This document shows, one piece after another, positions 1 through 12,000 of a stretch of DNA of 64,000 nucleotides. The notes beneath the pieces were generated by a model, which ran no database searches, was not told the DNA's origin, and saw only the letters and a list, made by a program, of their open reading frames with translations. Source of the DNA: Cladosporium sp. IMV 00045 (lineage: Eukaryota > Ascomycota > Dothideomycetes > Cladosporiales > Cladosporiaceae); contig MSJI02000959.1 of NCBI GenBank assembly GCA_001931905.2, positions 62,001-126,000 on the forward strand. The letters are read 5' to 3'. The first letter of the stretch is position 1, and each line of letters opens with the position of its first letter. The position numbers and the translations under genes are program-made.

Positions 1-2
1 GA

Positions 3-1279
3 GATCAGCTGGACGAGCTGAGCCAGGATGCAAAAGCCGCGAAAGATCGTTCCGGGGAGACGTCTATCGAAGCAGCCAAAGAATACGGCGACGAGACTAT
101 CAGAGCTGATGAGGAGGCACAATCTTCCGCTTCTGTTTTGTCGAACAAGGGCCCCGTGGACCCTAACATCGCACCAAAAGTGTTGGGTGCGGCGGATGAC
201 TACACTATCGTCCAACTGATTGAGTACTGCATCCAGTCGAGTGCTGCTCTCATGCACACCCCAGAGCTCGCTTCCGAGCCTCCAGAAAAGCTTGTCAAGT
301 TGCTTGAGCAATTTGAAGTCCTCGAGAGCTTATTCGAAGAAGCGAGAGAGAATACCAAGCGGACCGAAGATGACTCTCATGTTTTGAAGACTGCTCTGAA
401 TGGCTGTTGGACGACGCTTATCATACTGGAAACATTATTCGACAGCAATCTAGATCAAGATGTCAATAAAATCTTCCCTGGCGTCATACCTCCTGCATTT
501 TGCGGCAAAAATTGCGAGCTGCAGACATTGTGGAAGAAGCTCGAAGATGTCTTGAAGCTCTTGGAAAGAGAGGGTATGTTCGCTATCGGCAACAAGCTTG
601 AAGGGTTACACAATGCCCTGTATCCATTTGAATTGGCAGACACCAGCAGCTTTCAGTTGCACAGGGCGACCGACCAGGCAGCTGCAATGTCCTACCAAAC
701 GAGGAAGGCCGACGAAGGATCAGACGACGCTGTGCCGTCACTGTCAATCGAGAATCGAGACCTCCCTTCGCCGGGAAAACAACGTACCATCAGAGGATCT
801 CCAGATCGCACAAACTCATCAGCTAGCAGATCACTTCCTGTTCCTCGAATTATTGAGACTCCCTCAGTCATGGATCAGCGTGCGGCTATCCGCCAGCAAA
901 GACTGGTAAGCTCAGACTGTGCTATTGGTTGCCCTACTTCCGCTGACGAGATCAGGAATCCGAGCCAGTCAGAAGAAGCCTGTGGAAGTTGTTAATCAAG
1001 AAACCAAATCTCCCCAGCAAGGTCAGTAAGTAGTAGCGTTGTTTCCGAACTGCTGTGATTGACGCAACAGCACAGAAAGTGAGGGCATTCAAAGACGACG
1101 TTAAGGTCGAAGTCAGCTTCAAGAATAAGGAAGGAGTTACAAGAATGAGGACCTTTCGCGTCAAGACAGCCAAGGAGGAAGGGAGTGGTTGGAAGTACCA
1201 GCTGAAATCGGACGATGGCACCACCTTTGCAGATGGCGCATGGTTTCCAGAGGGAGAGCTGGGTATTGTTCTGGATTGA
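3..1279 (+). CDS. Unrecognised protein, 5' end outside window
   Basis: The reading frame is open from the left edge, so the start codon lies upstream of the window. Exons are 3-905, 956-1025 and 1071-1279. Both introns are short and start GTAAG(C/T), and splicing keeps one frame to the TGA at 1279. The visible part is about 394 residues. The first half is acidic and helical with heptad-like Leu/Glu spacing, the middle (about 220-300) is Ser/Pro/Arg-rich and probably disordered, and the last 70 residues form a compact lysine-rich module ending in GELGIVLD. I recognise no family. An N-terminal domain (NACHT, ankyrin or kinase, for example) could exist outside the window. The exon structure is well supported; the function is unknown. 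Confidence 0.6.
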
Positions 1280-2239
1280 GGCAGATCTACGTGCATGTGA
1301 AGGCCGCTGACAGGGAAGGTGTTGTTTCTCTTTGTGGTCGTGATGTTCTTGCGCATATTAGTCTCAGCTCATTCCCGTTGAGAAGTCCCATCGGCATCTC
1401 TTCTGCTCCCCATATGAACAGAGGATGCTCACTCCCATTCCACTTGATGAATCATCATGGGAGGCTTTGCATCAGACAAAGTTGACGATAACACTTCTTC
1501 CCATTCAAGCCTAACGACCTGTAAAAGCACGCCCAAAGACCTAGAGTCTGGCAGACCGTCGAGTTCTGCAGGTGTGAACTTGTCAAAAGTTCCCTTTTGG
1601 TTTGACAAAGGCGACGAGACAAGAGTTGTTCGCCGCATCAGCGGCGTATTGCGCTATTCTGGTGGTTTTCATCAGTAATTTTAGTACCCAATTGGTTGAA
1701 GTGGCGAAGTTGATCAACTGCAGACGTCGATGACACGTGGAGCCAACTTCTAATCGCAGGGCCGATTTGCGTAGAAAGACGTGTGCTGATCGCTTTAAAA
1801 TCTTGGTAGCGTAATTCTGCTTCTTTCCCCCGTCAAAATTGGGAGATGCGTGAGGACATCATGCTGGAGTCGTTGAGAGAATAGTATCCATGGAAGCACT
1901 GCAACAAGGAAGACGAAGCATCAAGTTCCTTAAGGACAGCAGACAACAATGCAGCATGTCTGATCCAAGGGCCAGTATTCGTCGGCTCCAGTGCTCCGTA
2001 TCATGCCCCAGATGGAGCAAGTTTTGGCACAGTAGGAGGTAGTGCTGGGTCTCCTGAATTCGATTTCATAAATTACCGTTTGCGCAGCCATCTGGTGGCT
2101 GCCATCATTGGCGCTCAGACTGCGAGCGTTCTAGCCACCGCGACGGCCGAGCCAGCCTTTGCCTGATTCGAACCTAGGCTGGCTACAATCGACTTCGCCA
2201 CGTTGCCTTCCGACCACACCTCCACACAGTACCTCAACC
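1280..2239. other. Intergenic, no gene seen
   Basis: About 960 bases between two plus-strand genes. A 73-codon ATG frame at 1457-1678 has no recognisable domain. I see no RNA gene or repeat. Confidence 0.5.
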
Positions 2240-2851
2240 ATGCTCACCGAGGATGAGTTCTACGAAAAATGGCACAAGTTCTTTCGTAAATACAACTACC
2301 AGGGCAAGGTGCAGTACCCTGAGGAGGATGAGAGTGACAAAGTGGCGCTTATTGTGATCGATGATATGCCGATTGAAGTATGTAACCAAGGATCTTTCGT
2401 TAGATTTGTATGTATAAGCTAAGAGTCTCTTCAGAGTATCAACAAGATGCTTAGCGACAACCTCAAGGCCACTCGTGGCTCGTCTGATCTCTGGCTAGCA
2501 GACACGTATGAGCGCCTGCCTGACTTCCAAGGAGCAAAGTGTACACAGGGCACCATGGTCGCCGATACTAAATGGCAGTCTCCTTTCTTAGAACAAACCC
2601 TAGCTGATGCCAGCGCGTGGGTTCGTGGGATTCCCAAACCTCCGAAGGCTATCAACAAGAGATATTTCGCTGTCCTGAAGAGAGAGATATTTGAGAAGCA
2701 GGGCAAGGTGATCATCTGTAAAGCACTCGATGGAGAGAAGGAGACTCAAGCCATCCTGTACAAGATAGAGAAGCTCGGCATGTGGATCACGAGCTACGAT
2801 CGTCATTGCTGGGAGCAGGACTACGAGAACTATGAAGAGAGATATCAGTAG
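2240..2851 (+). CDS. Small hypothetical protein, two exons
   Basis: ATG at 2240. Exons are 2240-2377 and 2435-2851, with a 57-bp GTATGT...CAG intron that joins GAA to AGT in frame. The product is about 184 residues, charged, rich in Lys, Glu, Trp and Tyr, with no signal peptide or membrane segment, so probably cytosolic or nuclear. It begins with an acidic helix (MLTEDEFYEKWHKFF) and ends in an acidic Tyr/Glu tail. I do not recognise a family. The clean intron and consistent composition argue for a real gene. It stops only about 30 bases before the next ATG in the same direction. Confidence 0.6.
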
Positions 2852-2880
2852 CAGCAAAAGGGGATGCCACTGTCACTCTC

Positions 2881-3920
2881 ATGAAGAAGGCGTCGCAATT
2901 ACTCGCAGCCGCATTCACGGTTTGCCAGGCCTACGGACGAAATATTTCTGCGCCGATTCACCCAAAGAACGATACTGTTGTCGCTATCTCACCAATAAAC
3001 AGTCCGCACTCCCGAGCCACCCCTACCACAAGTGTGCCTTTTACTGAGTCGGCTGTTGTTTCCACCAGCGACTCGCCAGAACCGAGAACTATCGTCTCGG
3101 TGAATGCGAGCTCGATCGCGATACACAGTGACTCAGGCACGTCGTCGAAGTTGCAAACCAGCGATAACTCTAGGGACCCGCGGTCGGACTCCAGCAAAGG
3201 CAAACCCAGCTCGTTGAGGAGCTCATCCGACACGTCCACCTTGGAGACCTCCATAGCTCTCCCCAGTCGGCTCCGGCTCTGGAAACTACGTCCCTCCCAT
3301 CAAGATCGAGTAACAGCTCCACAAATGTCACATCTGGCTCATCGACTGTCGCAACAGACTTGCCTCACGATAATACGACAGTAATTATACTATATTCTAC
3401 CCAATCATCATCTTCTCTACGCAAAACCCTGGAGAGCAGCGCAAGCAAGCCTAATGGCACCAGTTCGGCCTCGTCTGAGCCAGCTGTTGCTAAATCCTCG
3501 TCCCAAGAATTATCCTCGGAAGGCTTCACAGTATCGACTCCAGCTCACAATACTACGGTTTCCCCTCCTACGCCATTCGAAGGCTCTCGCGATCCGACTT
3601 CTGATTCGAAGAGCGCTGACTCGCATCTTACCAAGCCAAGCTCAAGTAGTACTTATTTTACGTCGTCTTCAGTGATGTTGAGCACAAACTCATCAAGCGC
3701 TGAATCGTTATTTATCACAGCTTCTACCGTTCTTGATGTGAGCACTTCTGAACCAAGCAGCAGGCTCCCGACTACCGACGTAACAGACTCATCGTCTATC
3801 ACCAGCATAAGCTCTGAAACGCAGCATTTGAGCTCAACGATCACATCTGCCCCAGATATCTCAACTTTGCAGATGGACAGTTTCACGGGTAATACGTTTA
3901 CAGTAAACCCCGCCTTCTAG
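2881..3920 (+). CDS. Ser/Thr-rich secreted (mucin-like) protein with a frame break
   Basis: ATG at 2881 begins a typical signal peptide (MKKASQLLAAAFTVCQAYG), followed by a long Ser/Thr/Pro-rich stretch with N-glycosylation sequons, as in O-glycosylated wall or secreted mucin-like proteins of fungi. The Ser/Thr-rich reading runs in one frame to about 3262 (LETSIALPS) and then continues in the frame one base back (SPQSAPALETT...) to the TAG at 3920. The switch falls near a CCCC run at about 3260-3265, and I found no intron of plausible length that shifts the frame. The total would be about 345 residues. No C-terminal GPI signal is seen. It is either a broken gene or a one-base sequencing omission. 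Confidence 0.55.
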
Positions 3921-4972
3921 TATCCAAAACCGTCCCTGACGATACTGTGTTAGCATCAACATGTTATATAAGTGCTTTAGCTCTCACTGTAAAGGTCTAA
4001 AATCATCCATAATAGATCGGTCTCTTGGATCCAGTCTTGTCTGTTTGCGAGAGGAGATGTAACCCAATATAGCATGCCCCCGGATGTACGCAAATGCCTT
4101 GAGATTTGCTTTCTAAATTCACGGTCTTAAATTCTCGAGAAGTCCTGCTTCTCACGCGATGATTACAGTACACATGCATGGGGTTGTAGCGTGGCTTGGC
4201 AGCGCTCTGAGGCTAATGGGGGCTTCTGACGCCTCTCGGACTTGGGCACACACAAGGCACCTTCGTGTTCTACCGTGTCGCAGCATTCCTATACTCAAAT
4301 CACTTCCATGCAATGACGCCGATCTTAGGTTGCGCCCTTCAACTCATCTCTGTATGCATCAGTCGAACTGGTGCCTAAAAGCTCCCACGTCTATTACAGT
4401 ATTGGCTACAGTAAAGCGGTGCCAGGTGTTACGCCCGACATAGGAGACACACAAAAACGGGCCAAAACATAAATCTGCCGGCTAGGCTGGAATGTGAATG
4501 TGGTGTCAACATTGCTGAGAGCGTACTGTCAAGGCAGCATTGCGGCGGCAGACTTCAGCTGTGAGCTGATGCTGCAGTGTGCCTCCGACGTATCGCCAAT
4601 TGAAGAGGCGTCAGCCTCCCTGATTCCCTTTCCCTCTTCGCGAAAGTATCTGCAAGCAAACATGCGTGTTGGACTGTGCGACCCAAATGCCATTATCGAG
4701 CATGCAAGCCTGGTCGTGGAGACCGGGCTGAGACGCACGTGTGGTATGATCGCGCGAGCCTCGCCTTATCCCAGCCTCGCGAGCTTTTTTCTGTTCTTCG
4801 CATCTGGATGGGTTTACGTACATTCAGCCGAGCTGATTATGAGGCGTAGCCCCCTACCTGATGATTCCCAGCCCCCAGAGCCTCATGGCTGGCTATAAAG
4901 GAGCATCCGATCGGGTGGTCAAGTTTTTGCCTGTTGCAAAGAAATTAGCTCTCTCACATTGAGCTGTACACG
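3921..4972. other. Intergenic, promoter side of HET gene
   Basis: About 1 kb without a convincing coding region. Short frames on both strands overlap and lack domains. A TATAAA lies near its right end. Confidence 0.5.
4894..4899 (+). promoter_or_regulatory. TATA box candidate of the HET gene
   Basis: TATAAA lies 74 bases before the ATG at 4973, preceded by CT/GC-rich sequence. The spacing suits a short 5' UTR. This is motif evidence only. Confidence 0.4.
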
Positions 4973-6611
4973 ATGCCAGAGTCACCGCATTACCCAAAAT
5001 ACAAACCACCAGAAGCAACGCATCCTGACGACTCCCTCGGCGACGGTTGCATTCGTCTTGTACGGCTCTCCGAGACGTCCTCGACCGGCAGAGTTGAGTG
5101 CCAAACGAAGCAATTTGCACTAGACGATACACCAGAGTATACCGCACTGTCTTACGCCTGCGGACCACGACCAGCAGACAACGTTATCAGACTCAATGGA
5201 CGTGACTGGTACATATGGAAGAACCTCCTACACTTCCTTGTCCAGTACGTAAGGACGCTTCCGGAGAGGACCGCAAAGTCTGAATGGCTTTGGATTGATG
5301 CAATTTGCATAAACCAGACCAACAAGGATGAGCGAGCGCACCAAGTCAAACTCATGGCTGAAATCTATAAGAAGGCATCTTGTGTTCTTATCTGGCTAGG
5401 ACCGGCGGAGGACAATAGCGATGCTGCTATGGATGAAATATCAAAGCCACAATCTGACCGCTCCGTCTCCGATAAAGCTCTCTGGAGTTTAGCTTTGGTA
5501 GCACTATGTGAACGAGACTACTGGCGGCGCCTCTGGGTACTTCAAGAGCTCAAAGTCGCAAAAACACGTCATTTGATGTGTGGCAGACACGTGATACGGT
5601 GGGAACAATTTGAGTCTACCGTACGCCTTGCGGCTGATAGCAATTTAGCTCAGCCACGCGCATGCTCGAGCTTATACGAAAGCCCATGGAGACCAGGCTC
5701 TACGATATACTCGATGCTACTAGCCACCTTCAATGCGAAGAAAAGCTGGACAAAGTGTATGCTCTACTTGGTTTCGTGACCCTGGAAGTTGATATCGAGC
5801 CAGACTATACAATTCCTTTGTCTGTACTCATCAACAAGGTCTTGAAGAGTGAGCACGCACTTGCGCCGCCTGTGACCCTTTCCGGCGTCGCTTCTCAATG
5901 CGACAAGCTCGATCGTCTTTTCGGCTCGGCGGACCAGTCGATATTCTTCGTGGTAGAACCGACGGATGGCTCTGATCTGCAGAGTGCAGCAAACAGAGTG
6001 CAGCAAACCAGAGTGCAGCAAACGATTACACCCAGTGCTTGGAACTTCATCCCCCGTTTCCGGGCATGACGTTATCTTGGGCATCTTGTTATCAACATAG
6101 TAAGGTGCATCATTTGCTTCTTTTACGCCTTGCCCTCTCAAAGGACTGCTTCTGGATTCTGCTTACTCCATTCTACCTCGCTCTCAACCTGCTACTGTCA
6201 CTAGCTTTTATTCTGCCTCTGTACTTGACTGGAAATTGGGTTGCTCTTATTCCAATTTCAGTTCTCCTGGCTGTCATGTTTCCAGGGTGTATTATCACGT
6301 GGACCAAAGAAACTGCTCCGACCCTTATTGCATTTACGTTTTTGGAAAGTGAACCACGCCATGCGTTTGGGAGATTCATGCACGCTGCGATCTGGTGGGC
6401 GATCCGAACACGGCAATGTCTGCTAAACATCGCCTGGAAACTTCCGTTTATTCGCCGCTCTATGTCATCAAGATTCCCGCTGCCTACAACAGAGGAGAAC
6501 TGGACGAATGGCCTGCTTCTGGAACTGCACAAGAACGCAGATCTACTCGCAAGCTCTCGCAAAAAGCGACTACGTATTTACTTCTTGATGCAGGGCACGG
6601 ACTTTGACTGA
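4973..6611 (+). pseudogene. HET-domain (heterokaryon incompatibility) gene with C-terminal membrane segments, frame-broken
   Basis: HET-domain proteins act in allorecognition cell death in filamentous ascomycetes. The hallmarks are clear: YTALSYACG, LWIDAICINQ followed by the E/H-Q-V-K-L-M helix, VLIWLGP and WRRLWVLQEL. The frame starting at 4973 carries these up to about residue 230. The conserved end of the domain (MLELIRKP..., DKVYALLGF) continues in the frame one base back from about 5655-5700, and that frame stops at 6069. A third frame (again one base back) from about 6040 to 6611 encodes several hydrophobic segments, as in HET proteins with membrane-anchored C-termini. The second break lies beside a CCCCC run (6052-6056), next to a 14-bp tandem repeat. 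It may be a decayed allele or contain sequence errors. Confidence 0.75.
5981..6023 (+). repeat. Three-unit 14-bp tandem repeat inside the HET gene
   Basis: The unit AGAGTGCAGCAAAC occurs at 5981-5994, 5995-6008 and 6010-6023, with one extra C between units two and three. Because 14 is not a multiple of three, gain or loss of a unit changes the downstream reading frame. Confidence 0.9.
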
Positions 6612-7303
6612 CTGTAAGTCGTACAGTTAGTTTCTTAATACATCAACATAGATTTATCCGGCAATCATAATACCATCCAGATGTTGTCAGTGGTGAAGAT
6701 GGTAAGCGGGTGGGCATAGGTTGTTCCCATGATCGCGACCATATTTTATGCCAGGACAAAGATTAATAATAACAATTCTGAGGGTTCATATCAAGCTGAG
6801 AAGAAAGATCAAGGGGAAAGATGTTGATCATTGACTCCACGAACGCGCATGAAAAGAAAGGCACATCAGAAGATAATTCAGGGACCTAACATACTGATCA
6901 GCTATTCTTATATGGAAAATCAAGAATTACGACAGTTCAGTCGTTTCGGAACCACGAGCCCTTCTTCCCCGAATCTTCTATGTGAGAATTCAAGTAAGTA
7001 GCTTCAATCAAGTTTCGTCTGTCCCCCGTTTTAAACAGATCCGCATAGTATATCTCATTTCTATTCGATGAATCTTTGGCGGGATACAGTCCAGTTCAAA
7101 CACAGCATCGAGGATTGCGATGAGTCTTGACGGTTTTGGTATCGTTGCTGAAGGAAGATTCTGATATTCTAGTGAGCGATGACCCTTCGAAGAGCAGACA
7201 CGAGATCAACAAGATGTAGTCGTACCCAAGTGTGTTCTCATTGCTATGGATTTTGTGAGCTTTTTTACAATGGGTTATATTCAAATTAGCTGGTTGAAAT
7301 TTC

Positions 7304-7423
7304 ACATACGACCATAGGTCAGTGAAAACTGGGCATCCCGTCCGCTCTGCCATACATAAGCACTGAACCGGGCGACTAGTACTAGAGTGGGTGACCATCT
7401 GGGAATCCCGCCTGTTGTATGTT
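7304..7423 (+). rRNA. 5S ribosomal RNA
   Basis: A 120-nt sequence begins ACATACGACCATA and ends TGTTGTATGTT, the standard ends of fungal 5S rRNA, which pair to form helix I. Inside are the conserved blocks ATCCCGTCCGCTCT, CATAAGC, ACTAGTA and GGGTGACCA...GGGAATCCC. GGTCAGTG (about 7316) can pair with CACTGAACC (about 7357) as helix II. The length equals the family norm. A TTTTT run at 7434-7438 suits RNA polymerase III termination. Dispersed single 5S genes are usual in Pezizomycotina. Comparison was from memory, so small deviations from the species consensus cannot be judged. Confidence 0.9.
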
Positions 7424-7433
7424 GTTGTCATTC

Positions 7434-7438
7434 TTTTT
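7434..7438 (+). terminator. Pol III T-run after the 5S gene
   Basis: Five T residues begin 11 bases after the 5S 3' end, the usual Pol III stop signal. Confidence 0.5.
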
Positions 7439-9047
7439 GCCGAGATGTATGGAAGCCTAGAACGTACGGGCGTCGTTAATCGAGTTACTCCCGTCAGAGA
7501 ATGCCATGGCAGTTCTCGAACCCGATGATGAGGGATCGAAGGTATCGATGGGCACAGATTCCCCACGACTTCATCACCTAGGTGGAGAGGTAAACACGCC
7601 ATTAGCAGACAGACACCCAAGGCAACAGCGAAATGGCTGATCACGAATGAATCCGCCGCGCAAGTCTCGTCGCAATCCAGTCGTGGCTCAGCTTCTGTTC
7701 TGGAAGCGTCATGGAGCCATGGACGGGAAGTCGTTTCATCGGATGTCGGACTTTTACTTTGCTTGACCGGCAAGAGCTTGAAGGTTGAAGTCGACACTTC
7801 TGGTGACTCCGAACGTCTTTCTCGGCGTAGTGAGGTGAGGTGGTGAGATATACACGCAAGACTGACGCTTACTTTCTGACAGCTGCACCAGATACAGCTC
7901 TCTCCATGGAGCGTGGGAGCTTACCTCGTTTCGTTATCGACCTCATAGCTAAGCTCCAATGAACAGGTACTGTTTCAAAGTCCTTGTGCTGACAGGTACA
8001 AAGGAAACTTTTGAGCTCTCTGAACTATCTACCTGCCGTAGCTTCAAATCTGTAGCTTATTGTTGTTAGACACACGCCACAACGCCAGGCGCCTGCTATC
8101 TGCCATGCTTGCTTGCGTGGCCTTGACCTTGGCGCCAGGATGTCGTGATGATAGGGCATATGCATGCATGCAGAAGCATCAAAGAGTGCGATTGATCATT
8201 GACATTTCCTCTTGACGATTCTGAAGAAAAGACCGCTGAAGATCTTTTCTCTCGCCATGATTCAGGCTGCCGCATTCCTAGTGGGGAAGAGTGGAATCCT
8301 TCGCCCATCAGACCTCGTTGGAAGCAGTTTCGAAGGAGCTGTAGCTCTGGCGACTTTCACGTGTCGAATTTCTGGGGTGGAATTGGTTGTCGAGACGATC
8401 ATCTTCCTCCTCTGCTTGTAGCGCGCACGCGATGGCGGCAATTGCGTTTGCTGTGTGGCTGGTTGAAGCTTTGAGACAGTAGTGCGGAGAGTGGGATTGA
8501 TGATGGATGAGGGCAGGGCAGGGCAGTCGGCGGATTCGAGACGCGCGAACACTTGACTTATGATCGCTGGTTACATGCATGATTATGCATGCCGTGCAGA
8601 CTTGACGTTTCTTTCTCGATAATAATGCAATACATGTAGTACATCCCACCTCTCTGTATATCCTACTACTATCGATCAATTGCAGCTCGCTACTTCTCCC
8701 TGTGACAATCCCTCTTCCCGCCAACGAGAGTCGCGCGTACTCCTTTTATTAATCATCAGCGACAAGCCGGGTCGCTACCTCCGGAATCTCCCCAACCGCC
8801 CTACGACCTACTCTAACATCACTAACGCCCGCCCGTGCCACATTCGCTTGGTCTCGTTCTTCTCGCTCACCCTGCTCGCCTGCCTGTCATACTCTTCCAG
8901 GTAGCAGACGTCGAATCGCTAATCTCGCCCGACCAAATCCGCGGCAACGCCTTTCCCTCCGACTCTGCCACCACCAACCTCCGCGCCGCAACTTCCCACA
9001 CTGTCGCTACCCGAGCTGGATGATTGCGTGTTTGAAATAGCGTCTCG

Positions 9048-12000
9048 ATGAGGAGACGTCCCTCCGGCTCCGGCGAGGACGACAACGGCTCCAGGTCTGC
9101 ATCCACCGCGCCGGAGCGCTTCGAAAAAAGCAGGGAAGCCGGATATGTGCGCGACAGGGACAATGCGCGGGATGTGAAGCACGCCGTGTCGCGACCATTG
9201 GAGCGCAAGCCTAGCAAGGACACCATTCGCACGCCAGTCCTGGAGATACGCTCGCAGTGGGAGTCCAGCATGGAGACGAATTCGGAGTTGGAAAACCATG
9301 CAATCAACAGTCCGGTCCAGGCGGAAGCAGCGTCAGGACACAAACCGGAGCGCCGCGGACAGCGCACTCGTTTGCGGAATCCTTGGTCATGCTCGACTCT
9401 GACCTTCACGACGAGCATATTCGCCATTGTCCTTTTGACGACAATTCTGCACTCGTTTTTCACCCGCCAGCAGGATCCCAAGGGTTGCGCCATGTCATAC
9501 ATGCGGCCGGCCTTTGCTCGTTACTCGGACTTTGATACGGAGCACACTCGTTTCGCGACCAAGTATTCTTTATATTTGTACAGAGAGGGAGGCGTCGACG
9601 AGGATACAAGAGTCAAGGGGATTCCCGTGCTTTTCATCCCTGGAAATGCAGGCAGCTACAAGCAGGTGCGGCCCATAGCGGCAGAGGCGGCGCACTATTT
9701 TCAAGATGTGTTACGAACGGATGCGGCGGCCACGGCAGATGGCAAGGCACCCTTGGATTTCTTCTCTGTGGACTTCAACGAGGATATTACTGCTTTTCAC
9801 GGCCAGACCATGCTGGACCAGGCCGAGTACTTGAACGAAGCGATCGCCTTCATATTAGCGCTTTATCACAACCCTAGCCGCTCGCTGAGGGAGCCTGGCA
9901 TACCCGAGCCGAAGTCTGTGATTATCCTGGGCCATTCGATGGGAGGTGTGGTTGCTCGAACGATGCTTCGCATGCCCAATTATCAAGAGCATACGGTCAA
10001 CACAATCGTCACTCTCTCTGCGCCGCACGCGCGTGCGCCTGTGACGTTCGACGCAGACATGGTCGCTGCATACAACGACATTAATACTTACTGGCGGCAC
10101 TCGTACCTTCAACCGCCCAGCAAGAATCCACTGGCAGATGTCACTCTGGTATCGGTGGCTGGAGGTGGCCTCGATACGATGATTCCGTCCGAGTCCACCA
10201 GTTTGACTTCTTTGGTTCCGGATACGCACGGATTTACGGTCTTCACCTCCAGCATCCCGAATGTTTGGACCGGCATGGATCACCTGGCAATCATGTGGTG
10301 CAACCAGTTCCGCAAGGCTCTGGTCAAGGCGATTTTTGATGTGACCGACGTGAGAAGGCCAGCTCAGACGAAGCCGCAGGCGCAACGTATCAAGGCTATC
10401 AGAAAGCGTCTGCTCACTGGCATGGAGCCGGTGGTGCAGAAATCGATTCGTGAACAAGGTTTGTCGAACAGCGTGATTTCTATAGTTTCGATGCTAATAT
10501 TTTACAGAACTTGATACATTATTGACATTCGAAGCGAATGCTGGGCAGATGATGCGTCATGGCGAACGTCTGGTCCTTCGCCCGCATCGTGACTCTAGCC
10601 GTACCCAAGCTCATGTCATGCCAATCCCCATCCAACCCTTTGACGATGGCGGGAAGTTCACGATGCTCACCAACCAGCAACTCGACGCAGGTGACGGCCA
10701 TGGCTCCCTCACCGTGTTGTTCTGCAGCGTGCTCCCAATCCACTCAAAGCTCGTATTCCCGCACAACTTGGATCTGACCAACGGCGCTCGTGGCGGAACT
10801 AAGCTTGCATGTAAAAATGCCGCTCCAGATGTGTCCTATCTTCCAGCATCGACGAACGAGTCTGTGAATGCCTTTGATGGCACGACTCCTTTCTCTTACC
10901 TCCAGTTCGGCCTGTCTGATGTTTTCGAATACCAATTTGCAGCGATTATCGAAAAACCAAGCGAAAGCTCTCGTAATTGGGCGATTGCCGAATTCAGCAG
11001 CAGCGATGCATCTTCAATCGTCGTCAGCAAAGGACACCATCAACTCCTTGTCAACGGCTTGCAGCTTACGTTGCCGTCCACTCGCCCGATGATGACCGAG
11101 CTCAAAATTCCAGAGGTGCATTCTACACTCTTCGCATACACCCTGAGCGTGGATCGCCGGGCCTGCATGCAAAATGAGGAGAGCTTCGCACCCATGCTCA
11201 GGCAATACATTGCCGAGCCTTACGAGAGCAAATACTTCGTCAACACTCAAGGCGGTAACATCAACGTCCATGGCATTTCACCGTACATGCCACCTCCATT
11301 GCGTGGAGGGGGAGCGAGTGAAGGGCTAAGCTTGCAGTTTTGGTCGGATCCTACTTGCAATTCAACTGTCGAGGTGTCTCTCAAAGTCGACATTCTCGGC
11401 AGTGCTGGAAAGCTGGTCATGCGATACAGATCGGTGTTTGCGGCTTTCCCACTTCTCGTGGTTTTGATTGTTATCAGGAAGCAGTTCAAGGTGTATGATG
11501 TGACAGGTAAGTTCATGATTTGCTAATATTGCAAAAGACACTGTGCTAATTCGTCAACAGGCGTCTTCATGTCCTTCTCCGAGAGCATGGACGTGTGTCT
11601 GCGCACCTCGTTGCCTTTCATCTTCATCGCCCTCACCTTCTTCGCCGTGTCTCTGTCGAAGGCCGCTCAAGGATCTTTGACTCGGGGCTGGCTTAACTAC
11701 TTGACCGGCACAACCCAAAAGTCTGTCGACTTCAACATTAATGATCTAATGTTAGGAACGCAAGATCCCTTCTTGTGGTTCCTTGTACCCCTCTTCGGCG
11801 TTATCAGTGTTGGGATTTGCATTGCTGGGAATTACTTGATTACGGTTTTAATGCACCTCTTTGCTTTCGTTTATGGCTGGACGAGAGGTCTTTTCGGCGC
11901 ACAGGAAGATTATCGGTCAGTTTCTTGCATTACACTTGACCGGACCTGTATCCAACCAGACAGATTTGCTAACTCGCACACCAGTTGCACATCAACATTC

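Larger units (their letters stand above)
6612..9047. other. Long spacer holding one 5S rRNA gene
   Basis: About 2.4 kb between the HET gene and BST1. Apart from the 5S gene, only overlapping short frames without domains are seen. The right 450 bases are pyrimidine-rich and probably form the BST1 promoter and leader. Confidence 0.5.

Noticed and set aside
1457..1678. A 73-codon ATG frame
   Set aside because: Too short, without domain or homology signal; mentioned only as part of the spacer.
2150..2195. A tRNA T-loop-like GATTCGAACC sequence near 2166
   Set aside because: The flanking bases do not form a T stem, and no D or anticodon arm can be placed.
3135..3195. A 54-bp intron in the Ser/Thr-rich gene
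   Set aside because: Its length is a multiple of three and does not repair the frame change near 3262.
5620..5655. A short intron to explain the first HET frame change
   Set aside because: The candidate is 33 bases, a multiple of three, so it is too short and would not shift the frame.
7096..7797. A 233-codon minus-strand frame
   Set aside because: It runs antisense through the 5S rRNA gene, has no domain, and its composition is not protein-like.
9048..10457. Minus-strand frames of 126-211 codons over BST1
   Set aside because: Shadows of the BST1 coding sequence, which has a full domain set.
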